Assembly: GCA_037074705.1 (NCBI GenBank) | Contig: CM073590.1 | Span: forward strand, 238,006,101-238,070,100 | DNA length: 64,000 nucleotides | Direction: 5' to 3' | Source of the DNA: Zhengitettix transpicula | Lineage: Eukaryota > Arthropoda > Insecta > Orthoptera > Tetrigidae | In this document: piece after piece, positions 36,774-48,213 of the stretch | Numbering within the stretch: position 1 is the first letter of the stretch | Layout: each line of letters begins with the position of its first letter | Program-made: the position numbers and the translations under genes | Notes under the pieces: generated by a model | The model's input: the letters and a program-made list of their open reading frames with translations, nothing else | What the model was told of the DNA's origin: nothing | Database searches by the model: none

Positions 36774-37090
36774 TAGAAAGGGGTAGAAATTATACTTACT
36801 ACTTGGCTCGACAGCCCATGAAGAGCCTTGGCTTACCGAGACTGCTGCCAGACTGTCATCTTAGGATCCAGGAGCGACACCTTGTCAGAGTGTAGATTCT
36901 CCCACAGCCTTAACCTCAGTTTCCGTAATCTCATTGACCCCGAAAAATATTTATTCGACGTAACTATCGGCCGTTTTACTATGATTAAAAATTTCCCCGT
37001 GTCTTATCCCCACAGGGTGGTTTGTTTGAGGTTCAAAAGGAACACGTGAAAACAATTAGGTATGCGGAACATACAATCAATTTTATTTAG
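36774..37090 (+). repeat. Family B dispersed repeat, right part
   Basis: It continues with GAAAGGGGTAGAAATTATAC and later GACCCCGAAAAATATTTATTC and GGAACATACAATCA, matching 21080-21290 and 51660-51930. A SINE fragment (36802-36925) interrupts it. Confidence 0.65.
36802..36925 (-). mobile_element. SINE body fragment
   Basis: The reverse complement matches the SINE at 32361: AACTGAGGTTAAGGCTG, GGGAGAATCTACACTCTGAC, AGGTGTCGCTCCTGGATCC, GTCTGGCAGCAGTCTCGGTA and TCATGGGCTGTCGAGCCAA. The tRNA head and tail are missing. It is nested in family B. Confidence 0.8.
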
Positions 37091-38378
37091 ACGATACAAG
37101 GGTAAAGAAAAATTATGATGTTTTATTATCTTATATTCATATATTGTTTTTAAATTAAGTTATTAATTAATTAGACATAGGGTCAAAACAAAGTAATATC
37201 TCTGACTAATTTTCCAAATCCTTGAAGTTATGCTTCTTATGAGGATCGGTGGTAAATGAATATTTTTTTATATATATTCTGTTACTACTCTGTAAAAATT
37301 ATTTATTACCGAGAAATTATGTATAGGTAAGAATATCTGAATAAAAGAAGTCTTTAAAATGGCGGACTTGAAACGAGTTGACCAACAACAAAGTTTTGTT
37401 GCTATGTGAGACTAAATCCATGGATGTAAAAGAATATTACCCCCCGACGATACAGAACGTTATTGACAAACGATTTTGTCGATACGTTTACCTTAACAGC
37501 AAAAAAAAAAAAATTAACGCATGACGACCGCGGATGCTGCGTGTAACAGCAGGAAATTACAGGTGACAAAACATTCAATTACTAGTTTTTCCTGTCGCAA
37601 TATTCGGCTATAATCGAAAATTAGAGTCAATGTCTTTAAATGGTAACTGGGGCGAAATAAATCCCTCGTCCAAACAAAATTTTAGCAATTATGGACGCCA
37701 TTGTAAAACGATACAGATAAACAGCATCATCATCATCATCGTCGTCGCGCGCAAAATAAATTGAGAATATCAGCGATAAATAAACTGAAACCATTACTGC
37801 CCCGCAGATCCTCTCGTCAATAAAACATTTGTAAGCGATTCGGTCGCGTCCATATAATGAAATAAACTACTCGCAACTCTCTGCCTGCCGGTGGATTTGG
37901 GTGACGCTTTTACATACAAGATTTGTTCACCGTGGGCGCCATTACGAAAATACTTTTAACAGCGCCATAAATAAGGGGAATTTTGAACAATAATTTCGTC
38001 GGGGGTGGGGGGATGAGTTAATAAACATCTATTTCAAAGCATTACCATAATTAGTTTGAACTACAATACATTTGTCCGTACTCCACATCGGTGTTTCTAA
38101 TTGTATTTATTTATCTAAAAGAACTTAATTTAATAACAATCTGTATTCTATTAATTAATTTTTTTACAGACAATTTTCCATTTTATATTTTATATTAGTA
38201 AAATAGTCGAAATTTGCTACCTTAAAACACAATTCTATATTAACCTTTAGTCAGTAAGTGATTTAACCTAAACTGTTCCTAGTTCCGTACACACTTTCCA
38301 CCAATAGTGCATTAATGGACAGCTGTAAAATACATTGAATTTTATTGCATCAGTCCCAACAAACATACCTCTAAATTA
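37091..38378. other. Unique DNA, no gene seen
   Basis: 37650-38000 is balanced in composition with an ATC microrepeat at 37725-37742. Nothing recognised. Confidence 0.4.
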
Positions 38379-38394
38379 ATTCTTAAATATACTC

Positions 38395-38944
38395 TTTTTT
38401 TGGGGGTATAGGGGGGGTAACAGGCTACATGAGGGTAATCCACATGGTGGCAACTCCCCCCTGTAATAGCATAGGAAGGGATTTGAAAGGGGAGATGCGG
38501 AAGGGTAGAGGAAGGTAGCCAAGGGTTAACTAGGGCCCCCGGGCTATGGTTTAAGGATCATACCCAGCCTTTCGCCTCAAAGTGATGCAGAGAAAATCCT
38601 AGAAAAACCTGCATCAGGTAGGTCGGGCATTTGGGACTTGTCCCACGCCCTTCCGATGGCGGGAGAGGAGTTTTGCTGTTGGGTCGCAGCTTTCCCCTCC
38701 ATGTGCCTTGACCGGCTTTAGTAGGCAGTTGGCCGACTATTCCAATAGGAACACGGACAACTCTTACCGTATGCCCAAGGTCTGCGACCCCGGAACATAC
38801 ACCTCTCAAAACAGGCCGAGGTGCCTCGGCATGTGGGAACCGGAGTTCAGAAACGAGAGCGATGTGAAGGTATCCCCAAAGGTAGCCTCCTCCAGAGCTC
38901 TCCGGGAAGGTGCACCTGCGAGAGAATTCTCTCGCGCGCTTCCT
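38395..38944 (-). mobile_element. Family A retroposon, copy 14 with 16-bp target duplication
   Basis: A 550-bp, probably full-length copy. ATTCTTAAATATACTC is repeated perfectly at 38379-38394 and 38945-38960. Between them the plus strand starts with a T-run (the poly(A) tail of the minus-strand element) and ends in one 5' hairpin unit CCTGCGAGAGAATTCTCTCG. This copy fixes both ends of the family. Confidence 0.96.
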
Positions 38945-38960
38945 ATTCTTAAATATACTC

Positions 38961-40152
38961 ATTGAGTACTGCAGAATATAATTGTCCCTCAGTCTTCAGA
39001 CATTACGAAAGATAAAATTGATGAAATTCTTATCTAGATCCAGAATGTAAAAAAATTAAAGTCACTAATATGGCGCGAAAATTAACTGACATTTTCATCA
39101 AGGATCGTAAAGTAGTTCGTATTTTTTTTTATCATCATTCGATGGAGTATTACTGGATAAAATTATACTTTTTATTAAATGAAAATATTTCTACTTTTTT
39201 TCATTACTGGAAAAGGAACTATTAGTTTGTTCGTCACGTAGTAACGTCTCCTCTCTCTCTCTCTCTCTCTCTATCGCGTGACGTCACGGTCTCTTGGCGC
39301 GCAGTAATTTAACACAAAATTATCAAGTTTTGCAATTATAATTATTTTCACATTTATGCTAGGGGTTTCTCACCCCCATACAGTTTTTTCGTTGGAAGAA
39401 TATGTGTACCAATTTTTGTTGCACTTCGTCCACGCGTTTAAATATGTATAGAGTAAATACCTACATGCATACAAATATACATCCTTTTTTATAATTATAT
39501 AATTAATTATTTTTATATAATCCATCAAAATAGTCTTTAAACAACATTAATAATCCATAAATATTTAAATAAATACCTAATGTTGATATTCCAATTATGG
39601 AATTGTTTAAAGTATAATAACGCTTTACAAGTAAACATATATTTCAATCTAGAGGTTCTAGGAGAAACTCTAAATTTCATTTTATTAATTAAATCAACGT
39701 AATGAATATAGTTATTAACCAACCTAAAAAACATATCTTTGGAACAACGATCAGATTCCAGAGATGGGCATTTCAATGCAGTAGCAATTATTTTTATAAT
39801 TATGCTTTGTAAATAAGACTTGCAAAGAAATTCTATAAGTCATGATATTCTTATTAGATATTTTATCCTTATTATTTTATTAAAAAAAACACTACCTGAG
39901 GAAACCTGCACGAAAACTCAAATTATATACCGTAGTATTGGCACATATTTCAATTCAGGACATGAAACGTCATAGTAATATATATAATGATTATTTTAAA
40001 GATTTTAATCCCCCGCATGAAATCCGTATTGATGTCTCCATATCCGATACTTAACTACAAAAATAATTATCTTTAACCAGTTTAACCCATGAAGTTTTTT
40101 TTATTTTTCCTATCGTTACTTGTCTTTGTGATTTCTAATTGTGTCTCAGGCT
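38961..40152. other. AT-rich unique DNA with a (CT)n tract
   Basis: A CT tract lies at about 39249-39272. The rest is AT-rich; a 79-codon minus-strand frame at 39537-39776 has no known motif. Confidence 0.4.
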
Positions 40153-40167
40153 GGATCATCCTATCTT

Positions 40168-40565
40168 TTTTTTTGTGTGTAGACAGGCTATGTATAGTGG
40201 CTACTCCCCTCTTATAGCATAGGAAAGGGACTTAAAAGTGGGGATGCAGAAGGGTAGAGGAAGGTAGCGAAGGGTTAACTAGGGCCCCCGGGCTATAGTT
40301 TAAGGATCCTACCCGGCATTCACCTAAAAGTAATGCAGGACAAACCCTATAAAAACCTGCATCAGGTAGGTCGGGCATTTTGTACATGTCCCGCGTCCTT
40401 CCGATGGCGGGAGAGGGGTTTGCTGTGGGGTCGCAGCTTTCCCCTCGCCGCCTTGGCCAGTTTAGGAGGCAGCTGGCCGACTATTCCAATAGGAATAGCG
40501 GACAACTCTTACCGTATGCCCAAGGTCTGTGACCCCGGAACATACACCTCTCAAAACAGACCGAG
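40168..40565 (-). mobile_element. Family A retroposon, copy 15 with 15-bp target duplication
   Basis: A perfect direct repeat GGATCATCCTATCTT (40153-40167 and 40566-40580) bounds a 398-bp copy. It starts with a T-run and GTGTAGACAGGCTATG (A2 tail) and is truncated at AACAGACCGAG. Poly(A), target duplication and 5' truncation together are diagnostic of target-primed reverse transcription. Confidence 0.97.
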
Positions 40566-40580
40566 GGATCATCCTATCTT

Positions 40581-41989
40581 AGGTGTACAGTGTAGTTGTC
40601 TGTGGACAATCCGTAAACCGTCTGGAACTGCATCCCTTATTTTTTAATCCACGTTACTCATGGCCACCTTATTTGCACTTTAACATTCAGAACAGATCTC
40701 AACACAAATTTCAGTCGTTGTTTACTTGAATTTTTATGAGGGTTTTCAGAAAGGATCCGCACTTCCTTGCAAATAAGTAGATTTGCATGATGTTTTTTTT
40801 TACCGAACTACTCCACTTTAATATCATAACAAAGCTCAAAAGTACTTCTTCGACTTTTCCTAGAAAGCATGACTTAACTTACAATGAGTGTTTACTAGAA
40901 GACCGTTGAAGTCGATTGAACTTGGAAAATGGTTTTATTTTGGAGACCTTTATTGCATTCTTTTGCACAAGTATAACGTTTCGAAGCCAGTCCTCCATTT
41001 ATTTCAGATAACACTATTTAATATTTTTTTAAAATTGTTTTTCTAGTGTATTATGAAACTTTTGGCCTTTCTCTCAATTTCTCTTTCATAACTGGGAAAA
41101 GAAGAGTTGTTTTTCTTAACATTCTATGCGTCTTATTCTTCATATTAATATATCAGCTTGTACGATCTTTTCTCTACGCCAGTCACTATTTCATTTCCAT
41201 GCTTTTTTCCCCCTGTCTTGCATGTTTGACTACCTTCCACACGATAGTATAACGAACAAGACGTCACTCTTCGAGTATCACTGTACTTATTACGTACATC
41301 TTCAAGGAATTATAGCGGGTTTTTTTTCCGTTCTCATACACGTCTTTTCCCTTTCAACTATTTCTTTCACTGTACCTTGAATCAAACAGTAAGAAAACAT
41401 TGCTTCACCCCTACTCCTCCACTGTCAGAATATTCAATCATTAACATCTTTTTTTTTGTAATAAATTAGAGTCATGTATTCACAACAAATGCATATGTGC
41501 AGTAATAATTAAGTAAAATATTAAATTATAGCGAACTTTACTAACAATGTGAACAAGTGCTCGTTTAAGAAGAAGAAATCATGTTTTATAATCAATTTTA
41601 ATCAATTTACGCCTATATATATACATATATATTACATTTTATTACTTTTTCATCCAAAACTCTTTGAATTACGTAATTTTGAATAGATACTTGTTGAAAA
41701 AAATTAGTAAAATGCTTCTTTATTTTAATTTTTGACTGAAAAAAAAGGTAAAATGATAATAATAAAAAATTAAATGATAAAGGATCTCTTAGTTTGGCCA
41801 ATGTAGCATTCAATCAGGCGGCTCTCTAACTTCCGGTTCTGGGTTTACCTAAGATTGAGTAAATGACATAAAATTTAAGATTTTCTTTGATTTTCTGAAT
41901 AGTAAGACCGCTTTAGAAATAATTAAGCTATACGTGTGTGTGTGTGTGTGTGTGACATCAAATAAACTGCGTCCTCTAAAAAAAAGTTT
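40581..41989. other. Unique AT-rich DNA
   Basis: Nothing recognised except a TG tract at about 41934-41954. ACGTTTCGAAGCCAG..TTTCAG near 40977-41009 is a possible decayed Penelope-like end. Confidence 0.4.
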
Positions 41990-42489
41990 TATTTTAGGGC
42001 AACAGGTTACATGAGGGTAATCCACGTTGGGCAACTCCCCTTTAATAGCATAGGAAGGGATTTGAAAGGGGGATGCGGAAGGGTAGAGAAAGGTAGCCAA
42101 GGGTTAACTAGGGCCCCCGGGCTATGGTTTAAGGATCCTACCCGGCATTCGCCTAAAAGTGATGCAGGGGAAACCCTAGAAAAACCTGCATCGGGTAGGT
42201 CGGGCATTGGGTACTTGTCCCACGCCCTTCCGATAGCGGGAGAGGAGTTTGCTGTGGGGACGCAGCATTCCCTTCTCCGTGCCTCGACCAGTTTAGGAGG
42301 CAGCTGGACGACTATTCCAATGGGAATAGCGAACAACTCTTACCGTATGCCTAAGGTCTGTGACCCCGGAACATACACCTCTCAAAACAGGCCGAGGTGC
42401 CTCGGCTTGTGGGAACCTTAGTTCTAAAACGGAGAGGAAAAGGCATCCCCAAAGGTAGCCCCTTCGTATCTCTCCTACAAGGTTCTGCC
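41990..42489 (-). mobile_element. Family A retroposon, copy 16 (subfamily A1)
   Basis: A well-preserved copy useful as a reference. Its hairpins include GATGCAGG/CCTGCATC (42161-42168 and 42185-42192), CTATTCC/GGAATAG (42312-42318 and 42323-42329) and the palindrome CCGAGGTGCCTCGG (near 42391). Open frames of 109 and 136 codons exist on opposite strands, but neither matches a known protein. It ends at the 5' side against a Penelope-like palindrome. Confidence 0.93.
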
Positions 42490-42671
42490 CAATTCTCGGG
42501 TCTCAACCAGGGCCAATTGTTTTGTTAAATAACAACGTTTCGACGGCAAGCACCGCCATCGTCATCAGGTTAACTGTGATATCACCTGATAACCTGATGA
42601 ACGATGGCGGAGCTTGCCGTCGAAACGTTGTTATTTAACAAACAATTGGCCCGGGTTGAGACCCAAGAATT
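42490..42671. repeat. 82-bp-arm palindrome with hammerhead-like motifs (P2)
   Basis: The left arm 42491-42571 and right arm 42590-42671 are inverted copies with only a few differences. A perfect GTGATATCAC lies at the centre (42576-42585). Each arm contains CTGATGA, a stem GATGGC..GCCGTC and GAAACG (42536-42568 minus and 42594-42627 plus), followed outward by a CCC..GGTTGAGACCC.AGAATT end. The layout matches head-to-head Penelope-like terminal repeats. Confidence 0.8.
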
Positions 42672-43262
42672 ATATCTACAAAGAGAAAGTGGTTGGGCCG
42701 CTCCAGAGGACGTGTTGGGGACTGAGCCCTGGTTGGAGAAGAGAGGTGAACCCTCGGAGAATGGAAAAGTGGTGGTAGACTTGGTGGAAGTGAGGGAAAG
42801 TTGAGATTTGAGCAAAACGTTCTCTGTGGAAGAGACGTGATTGGAGGAAGAGCAGTTGGAATATGTGGCTAGGAATCGCCCGTAGGATCCTTGGACGCCG
42901 CTGCTGAGAACTAACAGTCCGCGAGTCATCGACCGACGCTGGCATAGGAGGACGTCGGAAGTGAGATTCCAAGAGAGTCGGTTTTTATTTTATTTTAATG
43001 TCTATGTTGTAAGGCCATAAAACCAGTGTAAAGTAAAATTTTAATTAATTTTTTTATTATAAATATTTAAATAAAGTACATTACAACCTATTATCAAATA
43101 AAACCATGAGTTTCATTTGGATTATAAGGAAGCTAAAATCTACTCCTTCGTATTGAACAGAGATATTATGATGTTTGTTCAATTCCACAAACCATCCATT
43201 AATGTGCAAAATGATAATACAAATTAACAGGCAAAATATGTACCATAAATATTAGGTATTTA
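42672..43262. other. Purine-rich then AT-rich DNA, possible element body
   Basis: 42680-42970 is GC-balanced and rich in GGA/GAG words, like the internal leader of a retroelement, and is followed by AT-rich DNA with AATAAA near 43070. It may belong to the P2 element. No coding motif. Confidence 0.35.
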
Positions 43263-43500
43263 ATGAATAAGAAAGATAGCCAATACAGACAAATAAAAGG
43301 GTAATATAAATACCAAACAACGTTTCTGGGATCTTTTCGTCAGGTGCTAAGAAGAACCTAGAGCAACAGGCTTTTGAGTGTGCAGTTGTGTCGCTCTAGG
43401 CTCTTCTTAGCACCTGAGGAAGGAACAAGGATCCCATAAACGTTGAATGGTATTTATATAACCATTTTTTTGTCTGAATTGGCCACCTTTCTTATTCAAA
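43263..43500. repeat. Head-to-head Penelope-like terminal repeats (P1)
   Basis: Two arms of about 107 bp (43263-43370 and 43391-43498) are inverted copies with a loop of about 20 bp. Each reads outward GTGTCGCTCTAGGCTCTTCT, then CACCTGA.GAA.GAACAAGG, then ACGTT..TGGTATTTATAT, then a TGTCTG..TTGGC.ACCTTTCTT end. The right arm has ATAAACG where other copies have AGAAACG, so its core is damaged. Confidence 0.8.
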
Positions 43501-44748
43501 TTTTTCATTTGATCACGTATTTAAATAAGATAAACTTTTTAAATTTATTTTATGTGACTAAAATAATTTTTCAGTGCGATATAAATCCGTTTGTACAATA
43601 GAAAATAATTTTACTTTTAAAGGACAACTATTAATTTAGGTTACTGACGCTAATATTATTTACCTCGGCGTATCTTTTACATTTTTATGTTTGACTCCCC
43701 GCTGAACTGGCTGACTGTTTAAAGTTCGTTTAAAAGTTTCCCAACTCCATCCCCTCTCTCCAGTCATAAATACTTAGTTACGCATTTTTGCGTCCAGTTC
43801 CATCGCTTTAATTATGGAGCGGAGCCTCTTAGGCAGGTCGGAAATAAAATAGAATCTCTACAAAAACCGGGGAAGGGGGGCAACTTTGGATGTGAAATAT
43901 GCAGGTGGACAGCGGTGGTGTGTTTTGTAAACCGACGCCGCCGCCCCCCCCCCAAAAGTCGCTGTCAATTGGCGAGTGCAGCGCCGCGACGCCCGTGGCG
44001 GACGACGCCTAAATTATCCAGCGCGCCCTCTGCCGCTTTTTATCGCCCTCTGTCTCTGCTGCTGCTGCTGCTGCTACCACCGTGTAATTGCGGCTAATTG
44101 TAGCATTTTCCACGAGGGGGGGTGGGCAAGGGGGGGCGGAAAGGTTTTTGTAAACTCCGGAGTGCGTCATTATAAATTGAGTGGCGTAACGTGAACGCAG
44201 TCCAGAATAGAAAGCGATTAGCTTATAAGGTCGAGAGAGACAGAGACAGAGAGAGAAACGACCCCCGCCGCTTTATTACCGCAATTCGCTTTTCACGTTT
44301 GTGAAAATATTTGTATGGTAAGTTAAATCTAAAGCTCTTAGCTCGCTCCGAGGCTAATAAGTTGAGTTACATGTGCGAGCACTAATTAAATGCTGAAAGA
44401 TGTTCTGACAGACACACACACACACACACACACATAGGCAGGCAACGTACTAGAACCGTAAAGGTGGAGTAAGTGGGGAAACGGGGGGGGTTGGAAAAGG
44501 AAAAAATGCAGTTGTTAATTCGTACACTCAGGTTGTTCCTCGCCGTTGCAGAGGAGGGTTAAATTTTCCTACAGCAGAAGTAACCTTTTTTTTAATTAGC
44601 TTAGAACTCTAAAATATCATTTTCCGATTCGATAAACTAATAACGCCATAATTGGGTTTGTCTACCTCTTCATCACAGATTGAGACTTAAGTTACATGGG
44701 CCGAACTAAAACTTCCCCTTAAAAACACGAGTATAAGAGCACCTTCCT

Positions 44749-44806
<58 letters not shown>

Positions 44807-45138
44807 TGTTGCCCATTAAAACCTTGATGTTGAAGTTAAGAAGTACTTCTTCTTATTACTCATAGAAATTCTGTTTGTTTAATGCAATAAATCAACCATC
44901 ACTATGTAAGTGAACCGCCAAAACCTTAGTAACATCTATGATTAATTATTTAATGATAATAAGTGCTTTGATTGAATTAGAATGTTCACTTGCAACTGGT
45001 CTTTAACACCTGAAGCGAGCCACAAAAAATTGTCTGAAGCTGGTAACGAGCGGTACTTAACATTGTTATATTATTTGTTTAGGAGATTTTTCGACTTAAT
45101 GTTTTCAAATCGGACCAATAAATACTGTAAAATAATTG
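43501..45138. other. Unique DNA with simple repeats
   Basis: 43900-44480 is GC-richer, with a CTG microrepeat at 44059-44073, GA-rich DNA at 44232-44257 and a CA tract at 44413-44433. Frames of 60-72 codons have no known motif. Confidence 0.4.
44753..44803. repeat. (AT)n microsatellite
   Basis: A pure AT tract of about 50 bp. No LTR is seen next to it, unlike the tracts at 7458 and 22507. Confidence 0.95.
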
Positions 45139-45149
45139 AAACTTTAATC

Positions 45150-45698
45150 CCTCGAGAGAGGATTCTCTCGCAGGTCGCCTGCGAGGGATGTTCTCTCGCA
45201 GGCAGAACCTTTTAGGAGAGATGCGAAGGGGCTACCTTTGGGAATGCCTTTTCCTCTCCGTTTTTGAACTACGGTTCCCACAATCCGAGGCACCTCGGCC
45301 AGTTCTGAGAGGTGTATGTTCCGGGGTCTCAGACCTTGGGCATACGGTAAGAGTTGTCCGCTATTCCCGTTGGAATAGTCGGCCAGCTGCCTCCTAAACT
45401 GGTCGAGGCACGGAGAAGGGAAAGCTGCGTCCCCACAGTAAACTCCTCTCCTGCTATCGGAAGGGCGTGGGACAAGTAACCAATGCCCGACCTACCCGAA
45501 GCAGGTTTTTCTAGGGTTTTCCCTGCATTTCTTTAGGCGAATGCCGGGTAGGATCCTTAAAATATAGTCCGGGGGGCCTAGTTAACCCTTGGCTACCTTT
45601 CTCTACCCTTCCGCATCCCCCCTTTCAAATCCCTTCCTATGCTATTAAAGGGGAGTTGCCCAATGTTGATCACCCTCATGTAGCCTGATGCCCTAAAA
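45150..45698 (+). mobile_element. Family A retroposon, copy 17 (subfamily A1)
   Basis: Full-length-like on the forward strand, with an 11-bp target duplication AAACTTTAATC (45139-45149 and 45699-45709). It begins with two hairpin units; the second, GCCTGCGAG/CTCGCAGGC, has a perfect 9-bp stem (45177-45185 and 45195-45203). It ends GATGCCCTAAAAAA. Confidence 0.95.
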
Positions 45699-45709
45699 AA
45701 ACTTTAATC

Positions 45710-46966
45710 GGATAAATTATTAATTTGTTTTATGTGCTTAAAATTATTTTAGACCAAAATAGTAAATAAATTCTTTTTTAAATTACAACAATTAATTAAG
45801 GTTACTGAAATTAATATTATCTACCTTAGCGTGTCTGTATCCTTTGTCGACAGCAATGAGTTTCGAAACAAGGAATATTTTGATGCTGTAAAGAAAAAAA
45901 AACTATTAAAAATCAGAGAAAAATATGAAGTGTGTAGTGTACATGGACAATAAAATAATTGCGGACTATTTTTTTATAATTTATTTTATGTTACGTAAAA
46001 TTTTGAACAGCTTATATTCTCTCGTTCAGGCTGACCAGGTAATTGTTAAGGGACTCAGGTAGCGGTGGAAAAGCAAACAGACATCAGCAGTCTCCAATCT
46101 CTGCTCACCATATTCTGGAATAACACTCGACCAACTTGGCACCGTGATGAACGTGTGTGGGCTTGCTTGATATTAGTTGTGTGACCCTCCCCCGCCCCCT
46201 AGGAATGCGTAAGAAGACTATTGAGACTTGTGGGGGTACAGATCAGGTTCTCTCATTGGGGAATATCATTCAGATGTCAAGATCTTGTGGGCGGATTTTT
46301 TTAATAACCGACATGTGGAGGTGAACTGTAAAGCATGTAAGAGACAAGAAGTTATGAGAAAGTCGTGAACCAGTCAGATTTTCAGAAGTTGAATTGTAGA
46401 GGGAAACATGAAGTTATGGGCAAGTCGTAAGGCAAGCAGTAGCCCTGAAGTTGGGACGTTGTGGAGTAGTCAGTGAGTAGTGAAGGTATTCGGAAATTGT
46501 GAAGTTATCCGGATTTGGTAAAGTCGTAGTTAATTAGTGATTTATGAGAGGCTGTAAATTTGAGAGCCGTGAGACAAATTTCAATTTCGAAGGTTCCCGT
46601 GAATTCGGCCCACGAGATGAAGACTGCCCTGGTACGCAGGACCATCCGATGAGACCGTCGCTCTGCCTGAGGAGTTCCTTTCCCCTTTACCGGAAGAAAT
46701 CAGTAGCGTATTGAAACAATATGCCCGGCAAAGTGAGAAGCTAACTTCTAAAAACTTATGACTACAATATTTTGAGACTCCAACCCCTCAGAGAAAAAGT
46801 GTCATTGTTTCATTGCATGTAAGTACGCGTACTTAGCCGGTAGTAATTACAATTTGTAAGTGGAGAAGGAAGGTAATTTTTTTTTATTAAATATAGACTG
46901 TTAACGGTTGGGCTGTTTAATTTTACGCTGCCTTCTTAATCAGAATTAAATAAGTCATTTTTTTAA
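45710..46966. other. Unassigned DNA, possible LTR-like block
   Basis: 46020-46700 is purine-rich with repeated AAGTCGT/GAAGTT words resembling the leader of the family C LTR, but I could not align it convincingly. No coding motif. Confidence 0.35.
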
Positions 46967-47320
46967 AGGTGTAGAAAGGCTCTGTATAGAGTAATCCACA
47001 TGGTGGCAACTCCCCTCTTATAACATAGGAAAGGGGTTTGAAAGGGGGGATGTGGAAAGGTATAGGAAGGAAGCCAAGGGTTAACTAGGTCCCCCTGGCT
47101 ATGGTTTAAGGATCCTACCCGGCAATTCGCCTAAAAGTGATGCAGGGAAAACCCTAGAAAAATCTGCATCAGGTAGGTCGGGCATTTGGTACTAGTCCCA
47201 CGCCCTTTCGATGGCGGGAGAGGAGTTTGCTGTGGGGACGCAGCTTTCCCCTCGCCGTGCCTTGGCCGGTTTAGGAGGCAGCTGGCCGATTATTCCAATA
47301 CGAATAGCGGACAACTCTTA
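46967..47320 (-). mobile_element. Family A retroposon, copy 18 (subfamily A2)
   Basis: It starts TTTTAAAGGTGTAGAAAGGC and is truncated at ACAACTCTTA. No clear target duplication was found. Confidence 0.9.
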
Positions 47321-47711
47321 ATTTCCATATTGTAGCTTACAATGAAAATAAAATTACACAAGTTCGTTGATTAATTTTTTTATGCTTAATTTAGTTTTGT
47401 ATAGGAAAATATGAGCCCATAGCATTCTCTTTCTTTGATGTTGCTTTAAATGTTACGTGGGTAAAAATCCTAATCAAATATATTATATAAAAATATTATG
47501 AATGTTAGTCACCGTTGAAAGGCTTCATTATTCATTTATCTGTTATAGGGTTAAAACCTTCTTGACCTCGTCCTAACCTCAAATGACAACTCTTATTATT
47601 TGCTTCTGTTTACCTCTTTTTCCATTTCAACCTGTTTACTAACCCGTATTAATCTACGTCACATCCAAAAATCTCAACTCATCTTGTAGCCTGTTGAAGA
47701 TTATTTTTTTT

Positions 47712-48213
47712 TAGGCAAGAGGCTACACGAGGGTAATCCATAATCCACATAGTGGCAACTCCCCTCTTATAGCATAGGAAAGGGATTTGAAAAGGGGGAT
47801 GCGGAAGAGTAGAGGAAGCTATCCAAGAATTAACTAGGGCCCCCGGGCTGTAGTTTAAGGATCCTACCCGGCAATTCGCCTAAAAGTAATGCAAGACAAA
47901 CCCTAGAAAACCTGAATCAGGTAGGTCGGGGATTTGGCACTTGTCCCACGCCCTTCCGATAACGGGAGAGGGGTTTGCTGTGGGGACGTAGTATTCCCTT
48001 CTCCGTGTCTCGACCAGTTTAGGAGGCAGCTGGCCGACTGGTCCAATGGGAACAGCGAACAACTCTTACCGTATGCCCAAGGTCTGTGACCCCCGGAACA
48101 TATACCTCTCGAAACAATGTCGAAGTTACTCGGCTTGTCGAAACCTTATCCAAAAACGGAGAGAGGAAAAGGCATACCCGAAGGTAGCCCTCTCCGTCTC
48201 TCCTCAAAAGGAA
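47712..48213 (-). mobile_element. Family A retroposon, copy 19
   Basis: It starts with a T-run and AGGCAAGAGGCTACACG, and contains a small internal duplication of AATCCA near 47735. It runs to the GTCTCTCCTCAAAAGG region, just short of the 5' hairpin units. Confidence 0.9.

Noticed and set aside
41990..42489. Open frames of 68-136 codons recurring in family A copies (for example the plus-strand frame ending in RPRCLGLWEP)
   Set aside because: They run antisense to the poly(A) direction or stop at family-consensus stops. Both strands are open because the repeat is poor in stop codons, and no known protein motif is present.
42576..42585. GTGATATCAC as a stand-alone regulatory palindrome
   Set aside because: It is the centre of the larger inverted repeat and is explained by the junction of the two arms.
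46020..46700. Possible fifth family C LTR
   Set aside because: Purine-rich style resembles the LTR leader, but the GTCAGATTTC and ATTACA landmarks are not in order and no TG..CA ends were found.
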